Shown in pieces: positions 35,385 through 43,832 of a stretch of 64,000 nt of DNA. Position numbers and translations under genes: made by a program. Numbering within the stretch: the stretch's first letter is position 1; each line of letters opens with the position of its first letter. The notes under the pieces were generated by a model, which worked only from the letters and a program-made list of their open reading frames with translations, was not told where the DNA came from and did not search any database. The stretch is from contig NZ_BDBK01000010.1 of NCBI RefSeq assembly GCF_001612945.1, positions 248,001 to 312,000 on the forward strand, read 5' to 3'. The DNA is from Nocardia inohanensis NBRC 100128 (GTDB taxonomy: Bacteria > Actinomycetota > Actinomycetes > Mycobacteriales > Mycobacteriaceae).

Positions 35385-36239
35385 CTATCGAATTTCGTCG
35401 ACGGCCTCTCGGACGCGCGGAATCACGTCTGTGGCCAGCCTTTCGAGCGCAGACTCGGTTGGCTGGCCGGTGAGTATGAAGGTGTCGATTCCGTAGTCGA
35501 GCGCGAGCCTGGTAAGCAGTTCCGGGAGCCGTTCGGGCGTGAGGTCCACTCCGATGGTCAAAATCCGCCTGATCGACTGTGGGGTGCGACCGGCCTTCAC
35601 GGCGGCGTCGTCGATTACCCGATTTCCAGCGCGCAGCCCCTCCAGATCGATGTAGCCGAGACTCGGCAGCCATCCATCGGCGAGTTCACCGGTCAGGCGA
35701 AGCATCCGCGGCCCGTATGCCCCCGTCCAGATGCCGATGCCGTGGGCAGGTTTCGGCCCGGGCCGGGCACCGTCGACGGAGTAGACACTCCCGGAATAGC
35801 GAATCGAACTTTGGTCGCTCCACATGAGTTTGATGATCTCGATTGCGTCGCGCACCGCTGCGACTGCCTCCCTCGGTGAACGTTTTTCGCCACCCATCGC
35901 CGCTATGGGCCCCCAGAATGCCCCCGCGCCGATCCCGAGTTCCACGCGACCCCCGGATAGAACATCCAGCGTCGCTGCGGATTTCGCCAGCACCGCGGGC
36001 AGGCGCAGGGGAAGGTTGGCGACAGCGGGAAGCACCGAGATCCTCTCGGTACGAATTGCGATCGCGGACAACAAGGTCCAGGTATCCAGGAACGACTCCT
36101 GGTAGGGGTGATCCTGTACCGCGATATAGTCGAAGCCGAGCGAATCGAGGTGACTCGCCGTGCGTAGCAGTCCTGCTGGATCGGTGGCGTCGGGGATCAG
36201 AAAGTAGCCGAACTTCGTCGGCCGTCGGTCGTTCGTCAT
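35385..36239 (-). CDS. LLM-class flavin-dependent oxidoreductase
   Basis: The 284-residue protein has the luciferase-like barrel with FGYFLIPDATDP at the start, AVQDHPYQESFLDTWTLLSA, TERISVLPAVANLPLR, GGRVELGIGAGAF and IWTGAYGPRMLRLTGELAD. Such enzymes use FMN or coenzyme F420; F420-dependent forms are abundant in mycolic-acid bacteria. Cofactor and substrate cannot be decided here. Confidence 0.9.
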   Translation of the reverse strand: MTNDRRPTKFGYFLIPDATDPAGLLRTASHLDSLGFDYIAVQDHPYQESFLDTWTLLSAIAIRTERISVLPAVANLPLRLPAVLAKSAATLDVLSGGRVELGIGAGAFWGPIAAMGGEKRSPREAVAAVRDAIEIIKLMWSDQSSIRYSGSVYSVDGARPGPKPAHGIGIWTGAYGPRMLRLTGELADGWLPSLGYIDLEGLRAGNRVIDDAAVKAGRTPQSIRRILTIGVDLTPERLPELLTRLALDYGIDTFILTGQPTESALERLATDVIPRVREAVDEIR

Positions 36240-36257
36240 GCAACTGTTCCTTCGCGG

Positions 36258-36773
36258 TCAGCCCAGATGCCAGTCGGTATCCATCCGGCGGAAATAGGGG
36301 AACATGGTGTCCTCTTCGAACTTCAAATGCGCGCGCAGATGCTCAGCCAAGTTCTTGATCGCGGCGTGCGCGCGTTCGACAGTGCGATGCTCCTCGGTCA
36401 AATTCAATGCGGCACTCTTGGTTTCAGTGACGAGCTGATGCACCTGTCGGTGTTCGGAGCGGAGTCGTGCAACCGCCGGCCCCAACTCAGGGAATCGGCG
36501 CAGCATGACAGGGAACATGCGGTGATCCTCGAGATCATGGTGGCCGTTCAGCACATTGCAGAAGTAGTCGCAGTTGACCCGGAGCTGCCACAGAAACTTC
36601 GCCACCGTCAGCCCAGCGATCATTTCGGGGACCCGGCTGCTGTCCGCCGTCGCATTCGACAGCAGTGCGAGCGCCTCGTCGAGAACTTCGATGTCGGCAC
36701 GCATTGGGTTGTGAATCTGTAGTAGTTGGGCGATCATCTGCCGCCCGGCTGGAGTGCTGTCACCTTGCGACAT
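36258..36773 (-). CDS. hemerythrin-domain protein
   Basis: The 171-residue all-helical protein has the diiron ligand pattern spread over four helices: His21, His78/79 with Glu82 and His84 (HHDLEDHRMFP), His108 (SEHRQVH) and His149 with Glu153/154 (AHLKFEEDTMFPYF). Proteins of this kind bind O2 or sense NO, iron or peroxide. The ATG at 36773 has AAGGAG seven bases upstream, so a longer frame is rejected. It lies 18 bases before the flavin oxidoreductase gene, and the two may form an operon. Confidence 0.9.
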   Translation of the reverse strand: MSQGDSTPAGRQMIAQLLQIHNPMRADIEVLDEALALLSNATADSSRVPEMIAGLTVAKFLWQLRVNCDYFCNVLNGHHDLEDHRMFPVMLRRFPELGPAVARLRSEHRQVHQLVTETKSAALNLTEEHRTVERAHAAIKNLAEHLRAHLKFEEDTMFPYFRRMDTDWHLG

Positions 36774-36872
36774 ATCGACTCCTTGTGGCAAGTAGTCACC
36801 TACCTCTCAGGCGGCAGCTGCGTGGTTCGGGCCGGAGCCCACAGAATGTCGGAGCCGACAGCGAACGAAAGG

Positions 36873-36914
36873 GGCGGTGCCGCCAGCCGAGCGTTCGGGC
36901 AACTGGCGGCACCG
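36873..36914 (-). terminator. 13-base inverted repeat terminator candidate
   Basis: Two perfect 13-base arms (36873-36885 and 36902-36914) enclose a 16-base loop. It lies 170 bases past the stop of the binding-protein gene of the leftward transporter operon and 100 bases before the hemerythrin gene, a fitting place for a terminator. Confidence 0.6.
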
Positions 36915-37082
36915 CGACGGCCCGCGCGGCCGGGGGGGTAGAACGGCGGGCCGATTGTGGTGGGCCGGATGACGGGATCCGGCCCAGGTCAACGCTATCC
37001 CCAGCAGCGGTGCCGGTGAACTATCTGCCACGCGATGTCCGCCGAACACCCCTCCTTGCCCTACTCGCCCCTCGTGAACAGA

Positions 37083-38081
37083 TCATAGGTAGCGGTTGGT
37101 ATAGGTACGTCCCAGATCGATGGCGGCTTGGGCGATCTGTGGGTCGGAGGCGGCCAGCACGGCTCGTACGGCGGCGGCACCGTTCTCGGGCATGACACCG
37201 TCCGGAGAGAAGGAATCGATCATGGCGGCGATCGCCTCGATGTAGGCTTCCCGGTCGCCGCCGGCGTATTCGGGCGGCATCCGCTCGGCGATTTCCGCGG
37301 CGGTGTGGGACGAGATCCATTGCAGCGCAAGGGTAATGGCCTTGGCGACGCGGCGCACCGCGTCGTGATTGCCGTCGATCCAGCTCAGGTTCGAATACAG
37401 CACCGCAGCTGGGTAATTCGGCACGCCGAGAAACCGCTCCACCCCGGCCGATGTGCGGGTGTCGGCCAGTATTTCGACGCCGGTCGCCCCGGAACGCTTG
37501 CGCAACACCGATATCGCGGGTTCGACCAGGACGGCCGCGTCGACGCGGCCCGTGCTCATGGCGGCTATGGCGCCGGCACCGCCTCCTACGCCTTGGATCG
37601 ACACTGCCGTGGTGGCGATTCCATTGGCCGTCAAGAGATATCTGAGGAAGAAGTCCGAGGAGGAGCCCGGTGCGGTGACACCGATATTCGCACCGGCGAG
37701 ATCATGAAGGGATCGAACCGTCCGATTCGTGGCCGGAGATACCGCCAGCACCAGTGAGGGATAGCGCAGCATGGTCACGAACGAGGTGATGTCACGTCCC
37801 TTGGCCTGCATTTGAATGGTGTGATCGTAATAGCCGCACACCATGTCGGCGCTGCCGCCCTGTAGTGCCTGTAGGGCCTTGGAGCCGCCTTGGAAGTCGT
37901 CGATCCGCACCCGCACGCCGGCCTCGTCGAAGTAGCCCAGTTGCCGTGCCAGCGTCAGTGGCAGATACACCAGCAGCGATTGGCCTCCGACCGCGATGGA
38001 CAACTCCGTGCGCTCCGGGCCGCGCGCGCACGCGGCCATCGGCAGGACCGCGGCGGCGAGCAGAGTCCGGCGGTTGATCAC
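37083..38081 (-). CDS. TauA/SsuA-type ABC binding lipoprotein
   Basis: The 332-residue lipoprotein has its lipobox Cys at position 18 (VLPMAAC). The NMT1/SsuA-like fold has LPLTLARQLGYFDEAGVRV, DFQGGSKALQALQGGSADM and GVTAPGSSSDFFLRYLL. Family members bind sulfonates, nitrate, thiamine precursors or other small anions and aromatics. The GTG at 38081 follows GAGAGGTGATGTC; it begins 4 bases after the permease stop. Ligand unknown. Confidence 0.9.
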   Translation of the reverse strand: MINRRTLLAAAVLPMAACARGPERTELSIAVGGQSLLVYLPLTLARQLGYFDEAGVRVRIDDFQGGSKALQALQGGSADMVCGYYDHTIQMQAKGRDITSFVTMLRYPSLVLAVSPATNRTVRSLHDLAGANIGVTAPGSSSDFFLRYLLTANGIATTAVSIQGVGGGAGAIAAMSTGRVDAAVLVEPAISVLRKRSGATGVEILADTRTSAGVERFLGVPNYPAAVLYSNLSWIDGNHDAVRRVAKAITLALQWISSHTAAEIAERMPPEYAGGDREAYIEAIAAMIDSFSPDGVMPENGAAAVRAVLAASDPQIAQAAIDLGRTYTNRYL

Positions 38082-38085
38082 GACA

Positions 38086-38880
38086 TCACCTCTCCCGAGT
38101 GGTTGCGGCTGGTTTCCAACGCAGCAGCCGGCGTTCCGACCGTTGCACACCGAAGTCGATCGCCACCGCGGCCGCACCCAGCACGGTGATTCCCGCGAAG
38201 ACGCCGGTCGCGTCGAGGGTTCCCTCCGATTGCGCGATCAGGTAACCCACACCCCGCGCGGCGCCGAGGTACTCGCCGATTACCGCCCCGGCCACCGCGA
38301 AGCCCACGCTCACATGGAGTCCGGCGAAAATCCAGGTGAGCGCGCTCGGCAGCAACGCCAACCGCATCACCTGCACTTCACCGGCGCCGAGCAGCCGGAG
38401 ATTGTCCACCAGGTCGGGGTCGACATCGCGGATGCCGTGCACGGTGTTGTAGAAGACGATGACAGCGACCAGGGTCACCCCCAGGGCCACCTTCGACCAG
38501 ATGCCCAACCCGAACCAGAGCAGGAAGACCGGGGCCAGTACGACTCGGGGCAGGGCATTGAACACTTTTACGTAGGGATCGACCACCGCCGCCGCGAACG
38601 GCATACGCGACAGGGCCAGTCCGGCCAGCAGCCCCAGCGCACCACCTATGCTCAGCGCCAGCAACGTCTCCGTGAGGGTGGCCGACAGATGGGTCCAGAC
38701 GGTGCCGGACCCGAACCAGTCGGTCAGCCGGAGTGCGATCTCACTCGGTTGCGAGAAGAAGAACGGATCGAGAATTCCCTTCCGGGACAACCACTCCCAG
38801 GCAGCGATGGTGCCGACCGCCACCACGACTCTGCCGACCAGCACCCGATAACGGCGCGCGCGAATGCTATCGCCGGCCAT
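38086..38880 (-). CDS. TauC/SsuC-type ABC permease
   Basis: The 264-residue membrane protein has about six helices and the cytoplasmic EAA-type loop (LVDNLRLLGAGEVQVMRLALLPSALTW region) of the BPD-transport family. It pairs with the binding protein and ATPase of the same operon and overlaps the ATPase gene by 14 bases. Confidence 0.92.
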   Translation of the reverse strand: MAGDSIRARRYRVLVGRVVVAVGTIAAWEWLSRKGILDPFFFSQPSEIALRLTDWFGSGTVWTHLSATLTETLLALSIGGALGLLAGLALSRMPFAAAVVDPYVKVFNALPRVVLAPVFLLWFGLGIWSKVALGVTLVAVIVFYNTVHGIRDVDPDLVDNLRLLGAGEVQVMRLALLPSALTWIFAGLHVSVGFAVAGAVIGEYLGAARGVGYLIAQSEGTLDATGVFAGITVLGAAAVAIDFGVQRSERRLLRWKPAATTRER

Positions 38881-39751
38881 AGCTCTTCAGCACCTCGAGA
38901 CGCAGCGTCCGCCAGATTTCGCGGTGAATGGCGGCAAAGGCCGGATCGGTCCGGATCTCCGGCAATGCGCGCGGGCGCGCCAGATCCACCGGGAATCGGC
39001 CCCGGAAGCTGCTCTCCGGCCCGGCCGAGAGCAGCACCACCTCGTCCGCCAGCGCGATGGCCTCGTCGAGATCATGGGTCACGAACACGACGGTCATCGC
39101 GCTGCCGGCCCAGAGGGCGAGCAATTCCAGGTGCATCATTGCCCGCATCTGCGCATCGAGCGCGGCGAAGGGCTCGTCCATGAGCAACAACTGAGGTTCG
39201 CGAATCCAGTTCTGCGCCAAAGCGACCCGCTTGCGCATACCGCCGGACAGCTGGCGTGGATAACGATCCTCGAAACCACTCAGCCCCACCCTCGCAAGCC
39301 AGTCCCGCGCGCGCTCCCGCCGTTCCCGACGCGGCACGCCGCGCACTCGCAGGGGCAGTTCGACATTCGCCTGCACCGTCGCCCACGGCAGCAGCGTGTC
39401 CTGTTGGAACAAATAGCCGGTCCGGCTGTTGAGACCCCGCAGGACGGTACCGTCGATGGTCACGGTGCCCGCCGTCGGCGCGGTCCGGCCGGCGATCAGG
39501 TCCAGCACGGTGGACTTCCCCGATCCGGTCGGGCCGACGATAGCGGTGAAACTCCCCCTGCGGACCCGCAGATCCAATCCGCTCAGCGCCGGGTAGCCGC
39601 CGTCGGATGTAGGGAAAACCTTTGTCACGCCTAGTAATTCGATGATGGGACGATCGGCGACGAAGCGGTTGCCATCGAGTGGGAGGTGAGGCGATTCCGC
39701 TTGCCCCCGGGCCGCCGTCACGACGGGTCGATGCTTCGGTTCAGCCGCCAT
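38867..39751 (-). CDS. TauB/SsuB-type ABC ATPase
   Basis: The 294-residue ATPase has Walker A GPTGSGKST, Q-loop LFQQDTLLPW, signature LSGGMRKRVALAQNW, Walker B LLLMDEPFAALD and the switch His in VFVTHDLDEAIALAD. The ATG at 39751 (MAAEPKHRPVV) is preferred; the longer frame upstream is Arg-rich shadow. It is the first gene of the three-gene transporter operon. Confidence 0.9.
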   Translation of the reverse strand: MAAEPKHRPVVTAARGQAESPHLPLDGNRFVADRPIIELLGVTKVFPTSDGGYPALSGLDLRVRRGSFTAIVGPTGSGKSTVLDLIAGRTAPTAGTVTIDGTVLRGLNSRTGYLFQQDTLLPWATVQANVELPLRVRGVPRRERRERARDWLARVGLSGFEDRYPRQLSGGMRKRVALAQNWIREPQLLLMDEPFAALDAQMRAMMHLELLALWAGSAMTVVFVTHDLDEAIALADEVVLLSAGPESSFRGRFPVDLARPRALPEIRTDPAFAAIHREIWRTLRLEVLKSYGRR

Positions 39752-39989
39752 GGCTCCACCATGCCGGGCAGAGCCGGCCGAATACCCCGTGCGTCGACAA
39801 TTTGTCCGGTGCTGCCCCCGCACCGCCGCGGCGCGGTCATGCCGGCGCACGACATTCGCCGCTCTTGTCGCAGGGCACTTTCGGTCACCTCGGGTTGACT
39901 TCGGCCAACTTTTCCGCCGCCGTCCCAATGCGATTCCCGTCGCGACACTCTCGTCCCAGAGACCTCTCGCGCAATGGAAGTGGGACTGC

Positions 39990-40322
39990 ATGACCGAACC
40001 GATCGTCACCCAAGCCACCGAGAAATTCCCGACCCGCTACGAGATCAGCATGAACGGCATCCTCGCCGGACACACCGACTACGTGGACAGCGGCGCACAG
40101 CGCATCTTCTTCCACACCGAGATCGACGACAGCTTCGCCGGAAAGGGATTGGCGAGCAAGCTGATTCGCGCCGCGCTCGACAGCACCCGCGCGCAGGGCA
40201 AGCGCATCGTGCCGGTCTGCGCGTTCGTGAAAGCGTTCGTGGCGGAACATCACGAATTCGATGACATTCTCGACAAGGTGACGCGCCAAACCGTCGCGAC
40301 CCTCCGGGCGGCACTGAACTGA
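39990..40322 (+). CDS. GNAT-like N-acetyltransferase (YidJ/PF14542 type)
   Basis: The 110-residue protein has the compact GNAT fold of this group: ISMNGILAGHTDYVDSG, then FFHTEIDDSFAGKGLASKLI with the acetyl-CoA loop, and VPVCAFVKAFVAEHHEF. The natural acceptor is unknown for the group. The ATG at 39990 is the only start giving a correct N-terminus. It stands alone, convergent with the SDR gene. Confidence 0.88.
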   Translation: MTEPIVTQATEKFPTRYEISMNGILAGHTDYVDSGAQRIFFHTEIDDSFAGKGLASKLIRAALDSTRAQGKRIVPVCAFVKAFVAEHHEFDDILDKVTRQTVATLRAALN

Positions 40323-40334
40323 ACGGAGAGCCTG

Positions 40335-40389
40335 TCCGGGTCCTTTTCGCCACCGTTGTCGTTCAACGTGGCGGCGAGCGGGACCCGGA
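40335..40389. terminator. long imperfect hairpin between convergent genes
   Basis: Outer arms (TCCGGGTCC at 40335 and GGACCCGGA at 40381) and an inner stem (CGCCA/TGGCG with CGTTG/CAACG) form an extended hairpin between the GNAT and SDR stop codons. It probably ends both transcripts. Confidence 0.6.
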
Positions 40390-40394
40390 CCCGG

Positions 40395-41144
40395 CTATCG
40401 TGTCGTGTAGCCGCCGTTGGCGAAGATCGTCTGGCCGTTGATCCACCAGCCGTCGCCGATGAGAAATTCCACCAGCGGAGCGATGTCTTCGATGCGTGTG
40501 AGCTGATTGCCCATCGCCTGGGATTTGTGGAACTCCACCCGTTCGGGTGTTTCTTGCGGGTAGAAGAACGCGGTATCCATCGGTCCCGGCGCCACACTGT
40601 TGACCGAGATTCCGCGGTCGCCGAACTCCTTGGCCGCGGCACGAGTGAAATGCTCGACCGGGCTCTTGGCGCCGGCATAGGTGGAATACCCGTCGGTGAA
40701 CGCCGCCAGGAGCGAGGTCACCAAGGTGACGATCCGGCCGTTGTCGTTGAGCCGCTTGCCCGCCTCCTGGATAAAGAAGTAAGCCGCCTTCGCGTTGATG
40801 TCGAACATCGCGTCGTACTCGGCTTCGGTGGTCTCCACGATCGGTTTGCGCAATACCTTGCCCACCGTATTGACCGCGATGTCCACGCCACCGAACGCGT
40901 CCGCCGCCGCGTCGAAAAGCCTGACGACGTTGGCTGGTTCGGTCAGGTCGGCCTGAAACTTGATGGCCCTGGCCCCGGCCGCCTCGATCGCGGCGACCGT
41001 TCTGTCGGCGTCGGGCTCGGTGCTGTCGCTGTTGTAGTGCACGGCGATATCGACTCCACGCCCGGCCAGGCTCGTGCTGATCAAGCCGCCCAGGTTCTTT
41101 GCTCCGCCGGCGACGACCGCCGATCTTCCCTCGAAACGCGTCAT
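40395..41144 (-). CDS. SDR-family oxidoreductase
   Basis: The 249-residue short-chain dehydrogenase has VVAGGAKNLGGLISTSLAG (an atypical cofactor loop with AGGAKNLG), NTVGKVLRKPI in place of NNAG, VTSLLAAF with the catalytic Ser and Tyr-x3-Lys in YSTYAGAKSPV. The ATG at 41144 has GAGGAAAG upstream. It lies 53 bases after the flavin oxidoreductase gene, so the two probably form an operon. Confidence 0.9.
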   Translation of the reverse strand: MTRFEGRSAVVAGGAKNLGGLISTSLAGRGVDIAVHYNSDSTEPDADRTVAAIEAAGARAIKFQADLTEPANVVRLFDAAADAFGGVDIAVNTVGKVLRKPIVETTEAEYDAMFDINAKAAYFFIQEAGKRLNDNGRIVTLVTSLLAAFTDGYSTYAGAKSPVEHFTRAAAKEFGDRGISVNSVAPGPMDTAFFYPQETPERVEFHKSQAMGNQLTRIEDIAPLVEFLIGDGWWINGQTIFANGGYTTR

Positions 41145-41197
41145 GGCACTTTCCTCGGTTCGGGTGTTCGGTCTCGGCTCGCGAGTCGGTGCGTGGC

Positions 41198-42277
41198 TCA
41201 GTCGGTGAGGCGGGGGTAGTCGGTGTAGCCGTGTTCGTCGCCGCCGTAGAACGTCGCGGGGTCTGGCGTGTTGAACGGGCCGCCAGCGGCAAGCCGGACG
41301 GGCAGGTCGGGGTTGGCCAGGAACAGCGCGCCGAAGGAAAGCATGTCGGCGATACCGTCTTCGATCAGCGGCAGTTGCTCGGGTCCGGTCATCGCCCCGG
41401 GGGTGGCCGGATTGAGGATGAGCGTGCCGGTGAAGAGTTTGTGCAGCTCTACACTGAGATCCCGGTCGGCAGCCGAGCCCATCTCGATGACGTGCAGATA
41501 CGCCAGACCCAGCGGTTCGATCGACTGGACGAGAGCGCGGTAGGTGTCGCGGGGGTCGTTTTCGACGATGTCGTTGTACGGGTTGGACGGGGAGATCCGC
41601 AGTCCGACGCGGTGGGCTCCGATCGCGTCGGCGACCGCACCGACCACCTCGACCGGGAACCGGATACGCGCGTCGATGGAGCCACCCCAACTGTCGGTGC
41701 GCTGGTTGGCGTTGGTGCACAGGAACTGGTGCAGCAGATAACCGTTGGCTCCGTGGATTTCCACCCCATCGAATCCGGCGTCGATGGCGTTGCGCGCGGC
41801 ACGGGCGAAGTCGGCGACGGTCTCCCGGATGCCTTGCTCGGTCAACTCCTCAGGAGTGACGAAGTCCTGCAACCCGGTGAGCGTGAAGGTCTGTCCGGCG
41901 GCGGCGACCGGAGAGGGGCCGACCGGGGTGAGCCCGTCGGGCAGGAGACTGGGGTGGCCGATGCGGCCGGTGTGCATCAACTGAGCGAAGATCGTGCCGT
42001 CGGCCTCGTGGACCCCGTCGGTCACCCGCCGCCACGCGGTCACCTGCTCCGGGGAGTGCAAGCCCGGGGTGTTGGGGTAGCCCTGCCCGACCGGTGAGGG
42101 CTGAATGCCCTCGGTGATGATCAGCCCGGCACTCGCGCGCTGTGTGTAGTACTCCGCCATCGCCGCGGTCGGGCTCGCACCGGGCCCGTAGGCGCGGCTG
42201 CGGGTCATGGGAGCCATCACGATTCGGTTGGGCAGCAGGCGCCCCGCCAGCTGGATCGGATCGAATGCCGTGGTCAT
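41198..42277 (-). CDS. Old Yellow Enzyme-type NADH:flavin oxidoreductase
   Basis: The 359-residue FMN enzyme has the classical OYE sequence: LPNRIVMAPMTRSRA at the start, IFAQLMHTGRIGHPS, VEIHGANGYLLHQFL with the substrate His-Asn pair, and RTDSWGGSIDARIRF. It should reduce activated C=C bonds using NAD(P)H (NemA/XenA-like). The start at MTTAFDPIQL is standard for the family, though the frame runs in open upstream. AraC and SDR neighbours suggest a small detoxification unit. Confidence 0.92.
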   Translation of the reverse strand: MTTAFDPIQLAGRLLPNRIVMAPMTRSRAYGPGASPTAAMAEYYTQRASAGLIITEGIQPSPVGQGYPNTPGLHSPEQVTAWRRVTDGVHEADGTIFAQLMHTGRIGHPSLLPDGLTPVGPSPVAAAGQTFTLTGLQDFVTPEELTEQGIRETVADFARAARNAIDAGFDGVEIHGANGYLLHQFLCTNANQRTDSWGGSIDARIRFPVEVVGAVADAIGAHRVGLRISPSNPYNDIVENDPRDTYRALVQSIEPLGLAYLHVIEMGSAADRDLSVELHKLFTGTLILNPATPGAMTGPEQLPLIEDGIADMLSFGALFLANPDLPVRLAAGGPFNTPDPATFYGGDEHGYTDYPRLTD

Positions 42278-42718
42278 CGGAATGCCACCCGGGTCTTCGA
42301 CATCGATGGAGCGGGGGCCTTCGCTGGGCTGTCGAACATCGTTCAATCCCTTCGGATTCGAGGACACACGACCTTTGAACATGACGATGCCGCCGCCGCG
42401 AACAGCGGTAAGCGGCGACGGCATCATGTGGCCCGGCCGGTGGGGGGTCGACCGGACCGATTGTGAGTTGGGTTGAACCGGTGGGGGTTCGACCTGTCAG
42501 CGACGCTATCGGGGCGCGTGCCCGCCGGTCGAGATCCGCCCGTGACGATGTCCGCTCATGCCATCGTTATGTCCGCAGGCAACCCATTTCGGCGTCCGCA
42601 GGCCATGCGCGCCGGTCGATGCCCCTGACCTGCGAGCATTTGCCTCTCGGACAAACGGGGCCTAGTTAGTCTGTAACACGAGTTCGCCCCGTCGCGGAGG
42701 GGCCGCAGGAGGTGTTGC
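42278..42718. other. divergent region between Old Yellow Enzyme and AraC genes
   Basis: This 441-base gap must hold the divergent promoters. An inverted repeat with 14-base arms and one mismatch (42386-42399 and 42412-42425) lies about 110 bases before the flavoenzyme start; it could be an AraC-family site or a leader hairpin. Nothing else is recognised. Confidence 0.45.
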
Positions 42719-43675
42719 GTGGTCGTGGTTTTGGATACCGGCCTGCTTCCGTTGAACGAGCGCATCGACGCGGGGCAGGATCTGCTGGACGACCACGAGA
42801 TTCCGTCGATCAACCAGCTCGGTGCCTATGCCGGTCAACTGTGGCACCGCTTCACCGTGTGGGACCTGGGCCTCGGGGTTCACGTGACGCAGGTTGTCGG
42901 CACCGGCCTGCGCGTGCTGCGCGGCGATAAACAGCTGCGTGCCGCCGCACCCGAACGCGTCGGCATCGGTGTACACCTGAGGGGACCCTGCACCTTCTCG
43001 CACTGCGGCGCGGAGCAGGTCATCGGCGTCGGGGAACTCTCGCTTACCGATGGCACCAGCACCTCGGACCTCTCGATCCCCGGTATCGGCGGTGCCAAGG
43101 TGGTGATCTTCGACTACGAGCAACTCGCTTTGCCTGTCGAAACCGTCCGCAATGCGGCTCCCCGACTCAAATCGAGTCCTTTGTACGGATTGGTCGCCGC
43201 CCATATCGCCGCGCTCGGCGAGGAGGGCGCTCTGGACCCTGGCCCCGCGCGCATCATGCTCCAATCGGCTACCACCCAATTGATGCGGGCACTGATCACC
43301 ACTGCCGCCGCCGACCCGCGTCAGCAGGAGGACCTGCACAACACGCTCTATCTGCGGATCGCCGCCTATATCGAGCAGCGGCTCTGGGACCCGGCTCTCA
43401 ACCCCGAACACATCGCACGGGCACACAATATTTCGGTTCGGCACCTGTACAATATCTGGTCCACACGGGGAATCTCCTTGAGCCAGTGGATCATCGGCGC
43501 CCGCCTCGAGGGCGCGCGCGCCGACCTGGCTCGTCAGGGCCGCGCCGTACCGATCACCGTGGTAGCGCATCGATGGGGCTTCACCAGCCCCGCCCACTTC
43601 GCCCGCCGCTTCCGTGCCGCCTATGGCATGTCTCCCCGGGAATGGCAGCAAACCAACGATCGCCAGGCCCCTTGA
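42719..43675 (+). CDS. AraC-family transcriptional regulator
   Basis: The 318-residue protein has an AraC-binding-like N-terminal domain and a C-terminal double helix-turn-helix (RIAAYIEQRLWDPALNPEHI, then ISVRHLYNIW and HRWGFTSPAHFARRFRAAYG with SPREWQ). It belongs to the group whose N-terminal domain (LWHRFTVWDLGL) resembles NitR/FeaR-type regulators. The GTG at 42719 follows GCAGGAGG. It probably controls the divergent Old Yellow Enzyme-SDR operon. Confidence 0.92.
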   Translation: MVVVLDTGLLPLNERIDAGQDLLDDHEIPSINQLGAYAGQLWHRFTVWDLGLGVHVTQVVGTGLRVLRGDKQLRAAAPERVGIGVHLRGPCTFSHCGAEQVIGVGELSLTDGTSTSDLSIPGIGGAKVVIFDYEQLALPVETVRNAAPRLKSSPLYGLVAAHIAALGEEGALDPGPARIMLQSATTQLMRALITTAAADPRQQEDLHNTLYLRIAAYIEQRLWDPALNPEHIARAHNISVRHLYNIWSTRGISLSQWIIGARLEGARADLARQGRAVPITVVAHRWGFTSPAHFARRFRAAYGMSPREWQQTNDRQAP

Positions 43676-43796
43676 CAGTTTGACTGTGGCGGCACAACGC
43701 TGTTCTGTGCGTGCACGATTCGATAGCGAATGGTTTTTGCCCGCCGCACCGTCGCTCTAGTGTGAAAAACAGGCCACACGATGCGAAGGAGGCGCG

Positions 43797-43832
43797 ATGA
43801 GCATCGCGGTCCTCGAACCAAGGCAGCGCTGA
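43797..43832 (+). CDS. 11-residue leader peptide before the LuxR-type regulator
   Basis: The ATG at 43797 has a near-perfect binding site (GAAGGAGG, five bases upstream). It encodes MSIAVLEPRQR and ends in a TGA whose last base is the first base of the regulator ATG. AAGG within the leader serves as the regulator's own binding site. This arrangement predicts translation by termination-reinitiation. Confidence 0.5.
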   Translation: MSIAVLEPRQR